Part shown: positions 58,801 through 64,000 of the stretch, in pieces
Layout of the letters: each line of letters begins with the position of its first letter
Numbering within the stretch: position 1 is the stretch's first letter
NCBI RefSeq assembly: GCF_937888285.1
Contig: NZ_CALART010000098.1
Coordinates: 13,697-77,696, forward strand
From: an uncultured Aquimonas sp.
GTDB taxonomy: Bacteria > Pseudomonadota > Gammaproteobacteria > Xanthomonadales > Xanthomonadaceae
Reading direction: 5' to 3'
DNA length: 64,000 nt
Position numbers and translations under genes: made by a program
The notes under the pieces: model-generated
Told to the model about the DNA's origin: nothing
Database searches by the model: none
The model's input: the letters and a program-made list of their open reading frames with translations, nothing else

Positions 58801-59550
58801 GGCCGGCGCGCAGGCACCCGGCGCATCGGACCAGCTGCTCCCGCCGTTTCCGGAAATCTCGAGCGTGTAACCGATGATGGGCGAACCGCCGTTGGCCGGC
58901 GCGGTCCAGTTCACCGTGGCCTGACCTGCGCCAGCGGTGGCGGATGGCGCGTTCGGGGTGTTGGGCGGGCCGACAAGGGTGAAGTTGACGGAGCCATTGG
59001 TGCTGACGGTGACGCCGTCAGACTGCAGGATCTGGATCTGGATGGACTGGTTTCCGCCCGTGGGGGCGTTGACCACGCCGGTGATCGCCACGCGGTAGGT
59101 GGTTTGTCCATTGAGCGACTGGAAGCCGTCGGTGATTGCGAGGTTCAGGAAGCGCGCCCCGCTGTCGATGGCATTCAACGTGGGCTCAGTCCAAGTTCCG
59201 GCGTTCGGAGGAGTAGTGAGACCTAGCCCCGACCCTGCTTGATTCCAGGAGGCACCACCCAAGCCGTAGCCCGCCGGGAAGGTGATTCGGATGTTCGGAT
59301 CGGTTGCGTCGGCATTGCCGCCACCATGCCGGAAGGTGAACTCGTAGTTGGCCGTTTCACCCGCGATGTTGCTGGTCGCAGTGACGGTGCCGAGCTCCAA
59401 ATGGCTCTTGACCGAAGCCGGCTCGGGCTTGTTCTGGGCGATGGCGGCGCCCGCCAGCAGCATCAGCGAAGCCGCGGATGCGGCCAGCCTCCTGCCCCAG
59501 CTCCGTGCCGGGGGTGCGCCCCGCGGCGATGTGGGATGTGTATCAGTCAT
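49822..59550 (-). CDS. Giant secreted Ig-like/Fn3 repeat protein
   Basis: 3242 residues from ATG 59550. Signal peptide with a polar start (RSWGRRLAASAASLMLLAGA, cleavage after AIA). Next come an N-terminal beta domain, two Fn3 domains (QATVNWTAPANGGSPIIGYT, SATVDWTAPTNDGGAAITSY) and some 20 or more bacterial Ig-like modules, many with a disulphide pair (TVCSVD...GNCVVAANQ). A putative-Ig module (GLPPGLSLAADGALSGTPTS) lies in the middle. Four 86-residue modules near the C-terminus are almost identical. The protein ends with a DUF11-like domain (VDLSIVKTG...LLVSNAGPGAANG), the LFADGFE motif and a 100-residue tail. No RTX, LPXTG or autotransporter barrel was seen; the T2SS in this window is a possible export route (inference). 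An adhesin or surface-fibre role is likely. Confidence 0.9.
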   Translation of the reverse strand: MTDTHPTSPRGAPPARSWGRRLAASAASLMLLAGAAIAQNKPEPASVKSHLELGTVTATSNIAGETANYEFTFRHGGGNADATDPNIRITFPAGYGLGGASWNQAGSGLGLTTPPNAGTWTEPTLNAIDSGARFLNLAITDGFQSLNGQTTYRVAITGVVNAPTGGNQSIQIQILQSDGVTVSTNGSVNFTLVGPPNTPNAPSATAGAGQATVNWTAPANGGSPIIGYTLEISGNGGSSWSDAPGACAPATTEASTATSCVASPLTPGAGYEFRVRAINAIGASSFSDASTTIVILAATPDAPTDVGATAGNQSATVDWTAPTNDGGAAITSYTVTGSPSGTCTATAPATTCDVAGLSNDLGYTFTVVATNSAGSGAASSPSPEVFPQRTASTTAITGTTASLNGGTRARTNESFTVNFTVSSADATGVSEGGTVTVEAQTAGGAVVGSCSGAATAGAGSCVLSGLKPSDNVARLVASLAQTPRLLASQSGPFAFDVTRSNTTSTLTSNSPSVFGQDIVLSASFNATAPGANPVTGTARFVRQPGNVTVVEVPIVPGIEGAASTATTTITTNPDVSLSPITYNVVILDNTDFIGSNNSTVHTVNRASTTVTINSISPAAGPDIEVNETVTVSATVAAVAPGEGTPNGTVQVRGTGGDAAATTGCDISLSGGTGTCQLSFSTKGGATLVFSYVQSANFAASSNSQAVTVLGLPVTLTLTPPGAAPFFGNSYDVAYSLTGGAGDFEGAVSLSATGPTNATATCVSNSAPANNTGVCTFAGGQDVGAYTLDGAYAGDTQDLPAIDGDSLSIVQATTELTVTTTPSSSAAGEDVLFAVELSLTNGTGALDGSIEVTANGLTNAGTPSSGCTIPVSGQASPFTANCTRAFTLFGDDQVVSAVFVPSSTNFAGDSATTLHDVTSASTQTLITGFTPANPQVGDAVTVGFDVDGGEGTYEGVINVSVNGSPVTCSPALSFDTTTGVGSCRVPGLFQTAGDYSFVVAFDGVELGNDADSTSDASVLTVDPRSTSLSLSAAPASQQQAGQSVVFTVNAAAITGPSLDGFDAGNVASGTAYVCLASSPVCDSSSALCTATLSGAGTDGAASGTCPSSFAAVGNYSFVARYVGNDNFAGSNSLPLAYTVEPRDTSILITRVSSFTSGASPATSALVGEQVTVSFDVSGGLGEYEGSVTVYADGPGPLSAICDNGSFNIETGEGSCTFSVGNGNGLEQVGTWTFMADFIPGVEGNDAFSSTGEEAAGINILQASTTLVLSSSPAPSVFGQPFTLTATVTATPPSEGYPTGDVNFFDGESNAIGVVTLAPTATPGVSTASIANLTRDVALPNGWRFVAATITNPNFAGANDFGYDHLVNRDNQTVEVSAPTSLPFADGGSFNVSALATAVFTSAPSGQAVNLSAGPAGVCSGSGSSTGGSNVSISILGGGTCVITASVPQSNNYNAVAPQTVNVEITPIDQTISFDPLPNRPAAAGTFELAATAPAGAVSFASTTTDICTVSGTTVSYVDAGTCSITASQAGNASYNAAPDVVQAFAYVAVTVGPEGLDDGTRNAPYSAQFTASGTGAALPFTFTVGAGLPPGLSLAADGALSGTPTSAGSYVFTVTATDSSNAPNVGTPYSGSREYTLVIAKNPQVITAFASTPASLVYQGSAATLSATGGGSDQPVVFSSLTPTICSVTGDQVTPLLAGTCTVAADQAGNDDYEPADQVELDIEVAKAEQAELIAAAATNPVVYLQTSALSVTGGTTGGAVTYVVTSGEAFCSITGSTLTAIAADGSCTVTATMAGDDNYLPVSGTVVVDTIKAEQADFEVAADPTTIAYNATSALSTTGGNGTGEVSYAITADTPTAGSNACSLSGSTITATGIGTCEVTATKAADANYNVATSTVLITAVKADQTITFGANPGPLTIGGSTGNVMATATSLLTIEYGVFAGSETVCDVNPSNGGITMITAGTCVLTANQGGDDFYNAATQVTQDVVINQEQPSIGLVGSGSPTSPGDSVTFTATVSGGFSPTGSVTFQNNGVDIAGCVNVALTGLTAQCVTTALPQGSNPVTAVYNGDLNNLTATSNTVTQVVLTGTTITLNAGNLTEARFGQTVNVAYTVSGGVAPNEGTVTVTATRPGSTVTCTAPASAGTCALTGLVTTGPVLADGYTVTAAYAGDANDGASTTAASQTLTVLRSNTNTALTIAPVTSSPFGQGFTLTATVTAVAPGGGIPPGTIVFLRDGESIGEVPLVGGVATFNVAAGLPVNNYVFRAEYAQTTNYLQSFENRNYAVTAKATTTTITGASANPSALSAEVLFSYTVVANVAGTTPTGNVTLTASTGETCTATVAAGQCGLTFNTAGARTVTAAYAGDLQHAASASAAFSQAVNQGSTAATLAISPASPAQIGQSVSFDVTVTGTPGSPLPTGTVNVVHGAGTLICSYTLPGSGCAVTFTSEQSFTNVRAEYAGDSNFTGTTSNTVASYVVEKVPTSIVFTTADSTITFGQSISIATSVSGGINGNLGLVTVTATAAGKDPVTCSAVATAGSCTLMGLEAATWTLAATYAGDADDQASSTATGITVTVNKAAQTITFGANPGPFTFGGTAGSVSATASSGLTVSYSTGSTTVCSVDALSGAITIIGAGDCVVAANQAGNDNFEAAPEVTQTVVINKAEQIITFGANPGPFTFGGTAGSVSATASSGLTVSYSTGSTTVCSVDAVTGAITIIGAGNCVVAANQAGNDNYEAAPEVTQTVVINKAAQTITFGANPGPFTFGGTAGSVSATASSGLAVSYSTASAGICSVDAVSGAITIIGAGNCVVAANQAGNDNYEAAPEVTQTVVINKAAQTITFGANPGPFTFGGTAGSVSATASSGLAVSYSTASTTVCSVDAVTGAITIIGAGNCVVAANQPGNDNYLAAPEVTQTVVINPATQQPLVVTATPNPVIAGQTSALTTTGGSGTGAVSFAVTAGGANCSVTGSTLTALAAGTCTVTATKAADANYLVQTGSVVVTVNPATVDLSIVKTGRYTLTGITWELLVSNAGPGAANGASVIDALPNTVENASWTCATNSGGGTCATASGTGDVDVDVNLPANSSVVITITANVIGTPAAISNTASVIAPDGITDTNPANNTFTLNLTVALFADGFEGDSLQVNAALKSSGGVVEIDGAALEAVVDSYKSVNAARYVLGEQQLQLQVREVNGLLQVRLLQAGAKQGLSSTRWIEVWPGDAVRIDYASANGELQTRLAVGAK
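50795..51826 (-). repeat. Four exact-length 258-nt tandem repeats inside the giant gene
   Basis: Units 50795-51052, 51053-51310, 51311-51568 and 51569-51826 each encode 86 residues starting KAAQTITFGANPGPFTFGG. Landmarks at 51041, 51299, 51557 and 51815 are exactly 258 bp apart. A diverged relative (NPGPLTIGGSTGN) lies near 53830. Near identity at DNA level points to recent duplication or gene conversion. Confidence 0.95.
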
Positions 59551-59590
59551 GGTGAGGTCTCTTTCTTGATGATGATTTGAGAGAACAACA

Positions 59591-59627
59591 GGCACCGACT
59601 GCGGTGCCCCGTCTACTACGGGCACCG
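59591..59627 (-). promoter_or_regulatory. Three-segment alternative hairpin in the giant gene's leader
   Basis: On the minus strand: CGGTGCCC (59627-59620), GGGCACCG (59609-59602) and CGGTGCC (59597-59591). The middle segment can pair with either flank (8 bp with a ten-base loop, or 7 bp with a CAGT loop), so the two hairpins exclude each other. It begins about 41 bases before the start codon at 59550. Confidence 0.5.
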
Positions 59628-59640
59628 CCTAGCCGGCTGG

Positions 59641-60315
59641 ATGACCCATCCCACGCTCGCGCGTGGCGTCAAACAGCCCGAAGGCCGTGGTGCTGCAGGC
59701 CCGGCCGGGGGGGAGTCCCACCCGGGCCGCGCGCTCCGGGCAGGCCGCCCGGAGGGATCGCGCCGCCGGCCAGTGGCCAGCGGCGGAACGCAGGCGCAGC
59801 CCGGGCGCGAGGGCCGGGCTGCGGAGAAAGGGAGTACGAAGGAGGACGGGCGCCGCCGACGTCTGGCCGACGCGGGCAGGGCGCGGCGCCGGACCGAACA
59901 GCGCCGGAAAGCTGACACCGACCGGGAACGCGTGCCGAAGGGCCACGGCGGAAATCCGGCTCAGCAGAAAGCAGATCAGGTTTATCAAGGGTTTAAGCAC
60001 GTCCTCTCCTCCTTCGCATCCGTGATGAGCCGTTCCGGCCCATAGCGGTGGTGTTCGAAGTGCAAGGCGGATGCCACGGGCGAGCGGCGGCCTGATGTCG
60101 CGCTGCAGTTCGCGGCACGGGTCTTGCGCGACTTGGTGCGCGGCGTGGGCGTGGATGCGCGGGCGATGGGGGCGATGGGGGCGACGGATCGCGCGGCCGC
60201 AGCGCGCCCTGCCTGCGGCGCCGATTGCAGCGGCGTGTTTCGCGCCGGCTGCGTTTGGACGGGCGGCTTCTTTCGGACCTGCTGCGTTTGGGCGGGCGGC
60301 CTCTTTCGGACCTGC
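59641..60315. other. GC-rich intergenic region without a recognisable gene
   Basis: Part of the 1257-bp gap between the divergent giant gene and lipase gene. Frames are open on both strands because of GC content, including a 112-codon basic frame (59985-60323, minus) with no family resemblance. A short direct repeat, TTTCGGACCTGC, occurs at about 60266 and 60304. It must contain the promoter of the giant gene at its left end. Confidence 0.5.
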
Positions 60316-60615
60316 CGGCGCATGCGCTGCGCTTATGCGCCCTACAACCACGAGCGACGCCGCGCCTCCAACAAAGCCGACGTCCCTGTGCGCGTAGGGC
60401 GGATAAGCACAGCGCATCCGCCACCAAACCCCGAGTGACGCCACGCCTCCAACGAAGCCGACAGGCCCCGTGCGCGTAGGGCGGATAGGCGCAGCGCATC
60501 CGCCACCAAGCCGCGGGTGACGCCGTTCCTTCAACGAGGCCAGCGCCACGGCTCCGCTTGGGGCACGGCGTCTTCCGGACCCGCTGGCGGATGCGCAGCG
60601 CTTATCCGCCCTACA
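60316..60615. repeat. Cluster of four family B arms
   Basis: 60316-60347 forward, 60392-60423 reverse, 60473-60505 reverse and 60584-60615 forward. The first two form a pair at 76 bp; the third is a further reverse arm 81 bp on. The middles contain the conserved GAGTGACGCC and CCTCCAACGAAGCC-type strings. This is the densest cluster of the family here. Confidence 0.85.
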
Positions 60616-60807
60616 ACAGCGAGTGACGCCGCGCATTCAACAACGCCGACAGCCCCCGTGCGCGCAAGGCTCGCGCCCCCGCGACCCACCTTCCGCCCGG
60701 CACTGTCCTTTCGTACAGCTGCGCAAGCGCATCGGCGGGCGGAGCATCGGGGCTGGCGAGAGACGGCCGACCACGGCTGCCCGTCATCACCCTGGGGAGG
60801 GAACAGC

Positions 60808-61506
60808 ATGAACACTCTGATCCGCGCGGCCTGCGTGGCCGCTCTTGCCATGTGCGCGCTGCCGGCCATGGCGCAGAGCTGCCGCGACGCGGTGGTTCTG
60901 GTGCATGGCAATACCGGCGCGCCGGCCGACTGGGCCAACACCGTCGCCGAGTTGAAGCGCCGCGGCTACACCGATGCGCAGATCCACCGCCCGAGTTGGG
61001 GCAGCAAGACCTGCGCGGCCTGCAACGACCACAGCGGCAGCGAGGAAACGCCGGTGCTGAACGCGATGGTCAATGCGATCGCCGGATCGTGCACCGGCAA
61101 GATCGACGTGATCACCCACTCGATGGGCGGCACCCTGGCCGGGCGGGTGATCCAACAGAACGGCCTGCGCCCCTACGTGCAGAGCTTCGTCGGCATCGCC
61201 GGCGCTTTCCGCGGCCTGTGGACCTGCGGCAGCTACCCGTGGAATGTCGCCACCAGCACCTGCGGCTACTGGGGCCTGTCAGTGGGCAGCCCCTTCCTCA
61301 ACGGTTTGAACGGCGCGCGCTTCGGCGACCGCGTGCATTCGATCAAGTCCTACTACGACCAGATCGTCTGCGGCAGCGGCGTCTGCACGGTCGGCGGCGT
61401 GCACTCCAGTGCGATCTGGGGCGAGAACAGCAGTACCACCTATACGTATGGGCACTTCGGGCTGCTGGACTACACCGCGGCGAAGCAGGTGGACCTGATC
61501 CAGTAG
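60808..61506 (+). CDS. Secreted triacylglycerol lipase (alpha/beta hydrolase)
   Basis: 232 residues from ATG 60808, preceded by GGGGAGGG. Signal peptide MNTLIRAACVAALAMCALPA with cleavage after MAQ. Oxyanion-loop motif VVLVHGNTGAPADW and nucleophile elbow VITHSMGGTL with Ser105. Six or more cysteines (KTCAACND, GSCTGK, TCGSYP, TCGYWG, VCGSGVC) suggest disulphides made by the Dsb system. Catalytic His is probably in YTYGHFGLLD. It resembles small secreted class 2 lipases and could be a T2SS substrate (inference). No dedicated foldase gene follows. Confidence 0.9.
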   Translation: MNTLIRAACVAALAMCALPAMAQSCRDAVVLVHGNTGAPADWANTVAELKRRGYTDAQIHRPSWGSKTCAACNDHSGSEETPVLNAMVNAIAGSCTGKIDVITHSMGGTLAGRVIQQNGLRPYVQSFVGIAGAFRGLWTCGSYPWNVATSTCGYWGLSVGSPFLNGLNGARFGDRVHSIKSYYDQIVCGSGVCTVGGVHSSAIWGENSSTTYTYGHFGLLDYTAAKQVDLIQ

Positions 61507-61550
61507 CTGGCGTGGTGCGCAGCGCCCCGGGTGCGGTGGGTGTGTGGCTC

Positions 61551-61785
61551 ATGGTGGGCCGGGGCCCACCCTATGTGGTGCGCGGCGGCGGCGGTGCGAT
61601 GGGCTCGCGGCTGCGGTGCGGGCGTGTGCTTGGCGCGTGCGGGGCGCTGGTGGGTGCGGCGGGCGTGTGGCTCATGATGGGCCGGGCCCACCCTCTGTGG
61701 AGCGGAGGTTCTCGCAGCAGCGATCTTCGAAGCGGCCGCATCTGCGTCCACCCGAGCGCATAGGGTGGGCCCTGGCCCACCGTGG
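61551..61785. repeat. Three family A palindromes after the lipase
   Basis: Cores at 61551-61575 (GGTGGGCCGGGGCCCACC), 61673-61696 (shortened, ATGATGGGCCGGGCCCACCC) and 61759-61785 (opposite orientation). The first two are 122 bp apart and share GTGTGGCTCATG before the core. The 465-bp gap has no gene. Confidence 0.82.
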
Positions 61786-61922
61786 CCTGCAACCCGGCCC
61801 CGGTCGCAACGCCGCACCGTCAAGGCAGGGCCGGAACCTGGCCCGTGCCGCGCAGGCACACCGCCAAGGCAGCCTCCGCGACTCGCCGCGCCCGGTGGCA
61901 CGGCGGAGCGTTCTTCGCTGGA

Positions 61923-61936
61923 GGTATGACAGTTGC
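61923..61936 (+). promoter_or_regulatory. Possible sigma-54 promoter of the chemoreceptor gene
   Basis: GGTATGACAGTTGC: GG, ten bases, GC, with TTGC intact at -12. The -24 box is only partly consensus (GGTA for GGCA). It lies 35 bases before the ATG at 61972. Sigma-54 control would fit a motility gene, but the match is weak. Confidence 0.35.
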
Positions 61937-61971
61937 ATTCGAGCCCTGGGGCTTTGTACCGGGGGTTGTCC

Positions 61972-64000
61972 ATGTCCACTTTCCGACGCTGGAGCGTCGC
62001 CGCCAAGGCGGCGCTGCTGATTGGTCTCCTGACCGTACTTGGCTTCATCGCGGCAGGCGTGGTGATCTACCAGCGCGCTGCGGCGATCGCGCGCGACAGC
62101 GCCCTGCAGGAGCTGCGCGCGGTGGCCAGGGCGGAAGCCAACGCGGTCGCCGACCTGTTGAACCAGGGCCCGCTGCTGACCCGCTCGCTGGCGCGGACGC
62201 TGCTCGACGACATCGAGCAGGGTCGCCAGGACCGCAGCCGCGTCGCCACCCTCACCGCCAGCCTGCTGGCCCCGCAGACCCAGTTCGTCGGCATGGCGGT
62301 GGGCTTCGAGCCCGACGCCTTCGACGGTCGCGACGCCGAATTCTCATCCGCCGATGCCATGCACGACGCCAGCGGGCGCTTCGTGCCCTACTTCTTCCAC
62401 ACCCCGCGCGGGGTGGAAGCGACCGTGCTGGAGAGCTACGACACGCCGGGCGACGGCGACTACTACCAGCTGGCCAAGCAGACCCGCGGCGAGGTGATGA
62501 TCGAGCCCTACCTCTACCCGATCGACGGCAAGGACGTGCTGATCACCACCTTCACCACGCCATTGATCCGCAACGGCGAGTTCATCGGCATCGTCTGCGT
62601 GGACACCGGCCTTGCCGCGCTCCAGCAGCGGCTGGCGGCGGTGAGCGTCGGCCAGCAGGGGCGCGTGCGCCTGATCTCGGCCAAGGGCGCGCTGGTCGCC
62701 GATCGGGATGCCAGCCTGATCGGCAAGCCCTATGGGGCAGCGGACGCCGCTGAGATGCTGGCGGCCGTTGGCGCCGACCGCAGCCACGAGAGCTTCGACG
62801 CCGACAGCGCCCAGGTCTACATGCCGATCCGCATCGGCAACTATCCGGGCCGCTTCGCGCTGGCCGCCGAACTGCCGATGAGCGAGCTGCTGGCCGGCGC
62901 ACGCGCAGTCGGCGTCACCGTGTTCTGGGTGGCCCTGCTGATGTCGCTGGCGGTGATCACCGCCACCCTGCTGCTGCTGCGAAGGCTGGTGGGCGCGCCC
63001 CTGGGCGCGGCCGTCGCCACCGTCGAGCAGCTGGCCAGCGGCCGCTTCGACGCGCGCATCGACCGCACGCGCGAGGACGAGATCGGCCGCTTGAACCGCT
63101 CGCTGCTCGACATGCGCGGGGCCCTGCAGGGTTTCATGTCCGAGCAGACCGAGATGAGCCGCAGCCACGAGGCCGGCGAACTCAATCACCGCATCGATGC
63201 ACAGCGCTACCCGGGTGCCTTCGGCGAGATGGCGGCCGGCGTCAATCGCCTGGCCGAGGGCCATATCGGCACCAGCGAGCAGATCGTCGCGGTGGTGCAG
63301 AGCTATGCGCGCGGCGACATGAGCGTGCGCATGCCCGAGCTGCCCGGCGAGAAGCGCCGCATCAGCGAAGCGGTGGACGGCGTGCGCGAGAAGCTGCTGG
63401 CCGTGCGCGACGAGATCCTGCGGCTCTCGCAGGGGGCGGCCGCGGGCGCCTTCCATCTGCGCGGCGAGGCCGAGCGCTACGAGTTCGCCTTCCGCGAGAT
63501 GGTGGATTCGCTCAACCAGCTGATGGCCACCGCCGACGACGGCCTGGAGCGCACCTGCCGGGTGCTCGCTGCCGTCGCCGAGGGCGATCTTTCGCGCAGC
63601 ATCGAGGGCCAGTCGCAGGGTCGTTTCGCCGAGCTGCAGCGGGCGACGAACGCCACGGTGGCGCGCCTGCGCGAGATCGTCGGCGACATCCAGCAGGCGG
63701 TTGGCGCGATCAATTCCGCGGCCGGCGAAATCGCCTCGGGCAATGCCGATCTTTCCTCACGCACGGAGCAGCAGGCGGCGGCGCTGGAAGAGACCGCGGC
63801 GAGCATGGAAGAGCTGACCTCGACCGTGCGCCAGAACGCCGAGAACGCGCGCAGCGCGAACCAGCTGTCGATCGGTGCCGCCGACGTCGCCGAACGCGGT
63901 GGCAAGGTGGTCAGCGAGGTGGTCAGCACCATGGGCCAGATCAATGCGCAGTCGCGCAAGATCGAGGACATCATCGGCGTCATCGACGGCATCGCCTTCC
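61972..64000 (+). CDS. Methyl-accepting chemotaxis protein (partial, C-terminus missing)
   Basis: 676 codons are visible and the frame is open at the right edge. A transmembrane helix (about 13-33, KAALLIGLLTVLGFIAAGVV) and a dCache-type periplasmic sensor (about 35-305, with FVGMAVGFEPDAFDG, FTTPLIRNGEFIGIVCVDTG and LISAKGALVADRD) come first. A second helix (about 312-336) and a HAMP domain (PLGAAVATVEQLASGRFDAR) follow. Several further HAMP-like units come before the signalling coiled-coil (NADLSSRTEQQAAALEETAA, SMEELTSTVRQNAENARSAN). The ligand is unknown; dCache receptors often bind amino or organic acids. The methylation and tip regions continue beyond the window. Confidence 0.95.
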   Translation, partial: MSTFRRWSVAAKAALLIGLLTVLGFIAAGVVIYQRAAAIARDSALQELRAVARAEANAVADLLNQGPLLTRSLARTLLDDIEQGRQDRSRVATLTASLLAPQTQFVGMAVGFEPDAFDGRDAEFSSADAMHDASGRFVPYFFHTPRGVEATVLESYDTPGDGDYYQLAKQTRGEVMIEPYLYPIDGKDVLITTFTTPLIRNGEFIGIVCVDTGLAALQQRLAAVSVGQQGRVRLISAKGALVADRDASLIGKPYGAADAAEMLAAVGADRSHESFDADSAQVYMPIRIGNYPGRFALAAELPMSELLAGARAVGVTVFWVALLMSLAVITATLLLLRRLVGAPLGAAVATVEQLASGRFDARIDRTREDEIGRLNRSLLDMRGALQGFMSEQTEMSRSHEAGELNHRIDAQRYPGAFGEMAAGVNRLAEGHIGTSEQIVAVVQSYARGDMSVRMPELPGEKRRISEAVDGVREKLLAVRDEILRLSQGAAAGAFHLRGEAERYEFAFREMVDSLNQLMATADDGLERTCRVLAAVAEGDLSRSIEGQSQGRFAELQRATNATVARLREIVGDIQQAVGAINSAAGEIASGNADLSSRTEQQAAALEETAASMEELTSTVRQNAENARSANQLSIGAADVAERGGKVVSEVVSTMGQINAQSRKIEDIIGVIDGIAF

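Noticed and set aside
59985..60323. 112-codon basic minus-strand frame (MRRQVRKRPPAQ...)
   Set aside because: No family resemblance and no ribosome-binding sequence that I can see. It overlaps a family B repeat, and its Lys/Arg/Pro content is expected of non-coding high-GC sequence.

Overview
The window is high-GC gammaproteobacterial chromosome. It most resembles the Xanthomonadales (Lysobacterales). The type II secretion genes run in the Xanthomonas xps order (E-F-G-H-I-J-K-L-M-N-D). A CheY-like vemR lies between rpoN2 and fleQ inside the flagellar cluster. Secreted proteins include one with the LFADGFE-type C-terminal motif that I associate with this order. Genus cannot be fixed from the sequence. 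I saw no rRNA, tRNA, CRISPR array, IS transposase or prophage.

Layout. 1-5300 (minus strand): a truncated ABC-2 polysaccharide-export-type permease, a periplasmic parvulin-type prolyl isomerase, two secreted proteins of unknown function and a small lipoprotein. 5294-16617 (minus): the full T2SS set gspE-F-G-H-I-J-K-L-M-(C/N)-D, with no prepilin peptidase gene. 16706-23365 (minus): an integral membrane protein translationally coupled to purL, then dsbC and xerD; the last two are bracketed by inverted copies of a 147-184 bp repeat. 23599-24048 (plus): an RDD membrane protein.

24168-40831 (plus): a flagellar block. It holds a small flagellin-like protein, fliC, flaG, fliD, fliS, a fliT-like gene and an atypical PilZ-like protein. 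A NarL-type response regulator follows, then rpoN2-vemR-fleQ and fliEFGHIJK. Promoters fit a hierarchy: a GG-N10-GC sigma-54 site precedes fliE, and a strong FliA (sigma-28) site precedes fliC. A weaker FliA site at nearly the same distance from an identical dyad precedes the small flagellin-like gene. The genes usually found after fliK (fliL-fliR) are absent here.

40832-64000 is a mosaic of metabolic and surface genes: bacterioferritin, maeB, a QEGLA-motif protein, a lipoprotein, a SulP transporter, PII, a 3242-residue Ig/Fn3 surface protein, a secreted lipase and a truncated chemoreceptor. The gaps are full of short palindromic repeat families: GGTGGGCC palindromes, 108-bp paired inverted elements, GGGATTCGG repeats and a perfect 122-bp tandem array.

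The best candidate for something undescribed is the 144-residue flagellin-tail-like protein upstream of fliC and its duplicated promoter/dyad module. Other points: a REP-type repeat read in frame inside fliK, a gspI gene whose normal start seems displaced by the same repeat family, a GspE without its zinc cysteines, a bacterioferritin without its haem methionine, mutually exclusive hairpins in the giant gene's leader, and four 258-nt repeats within that gene.
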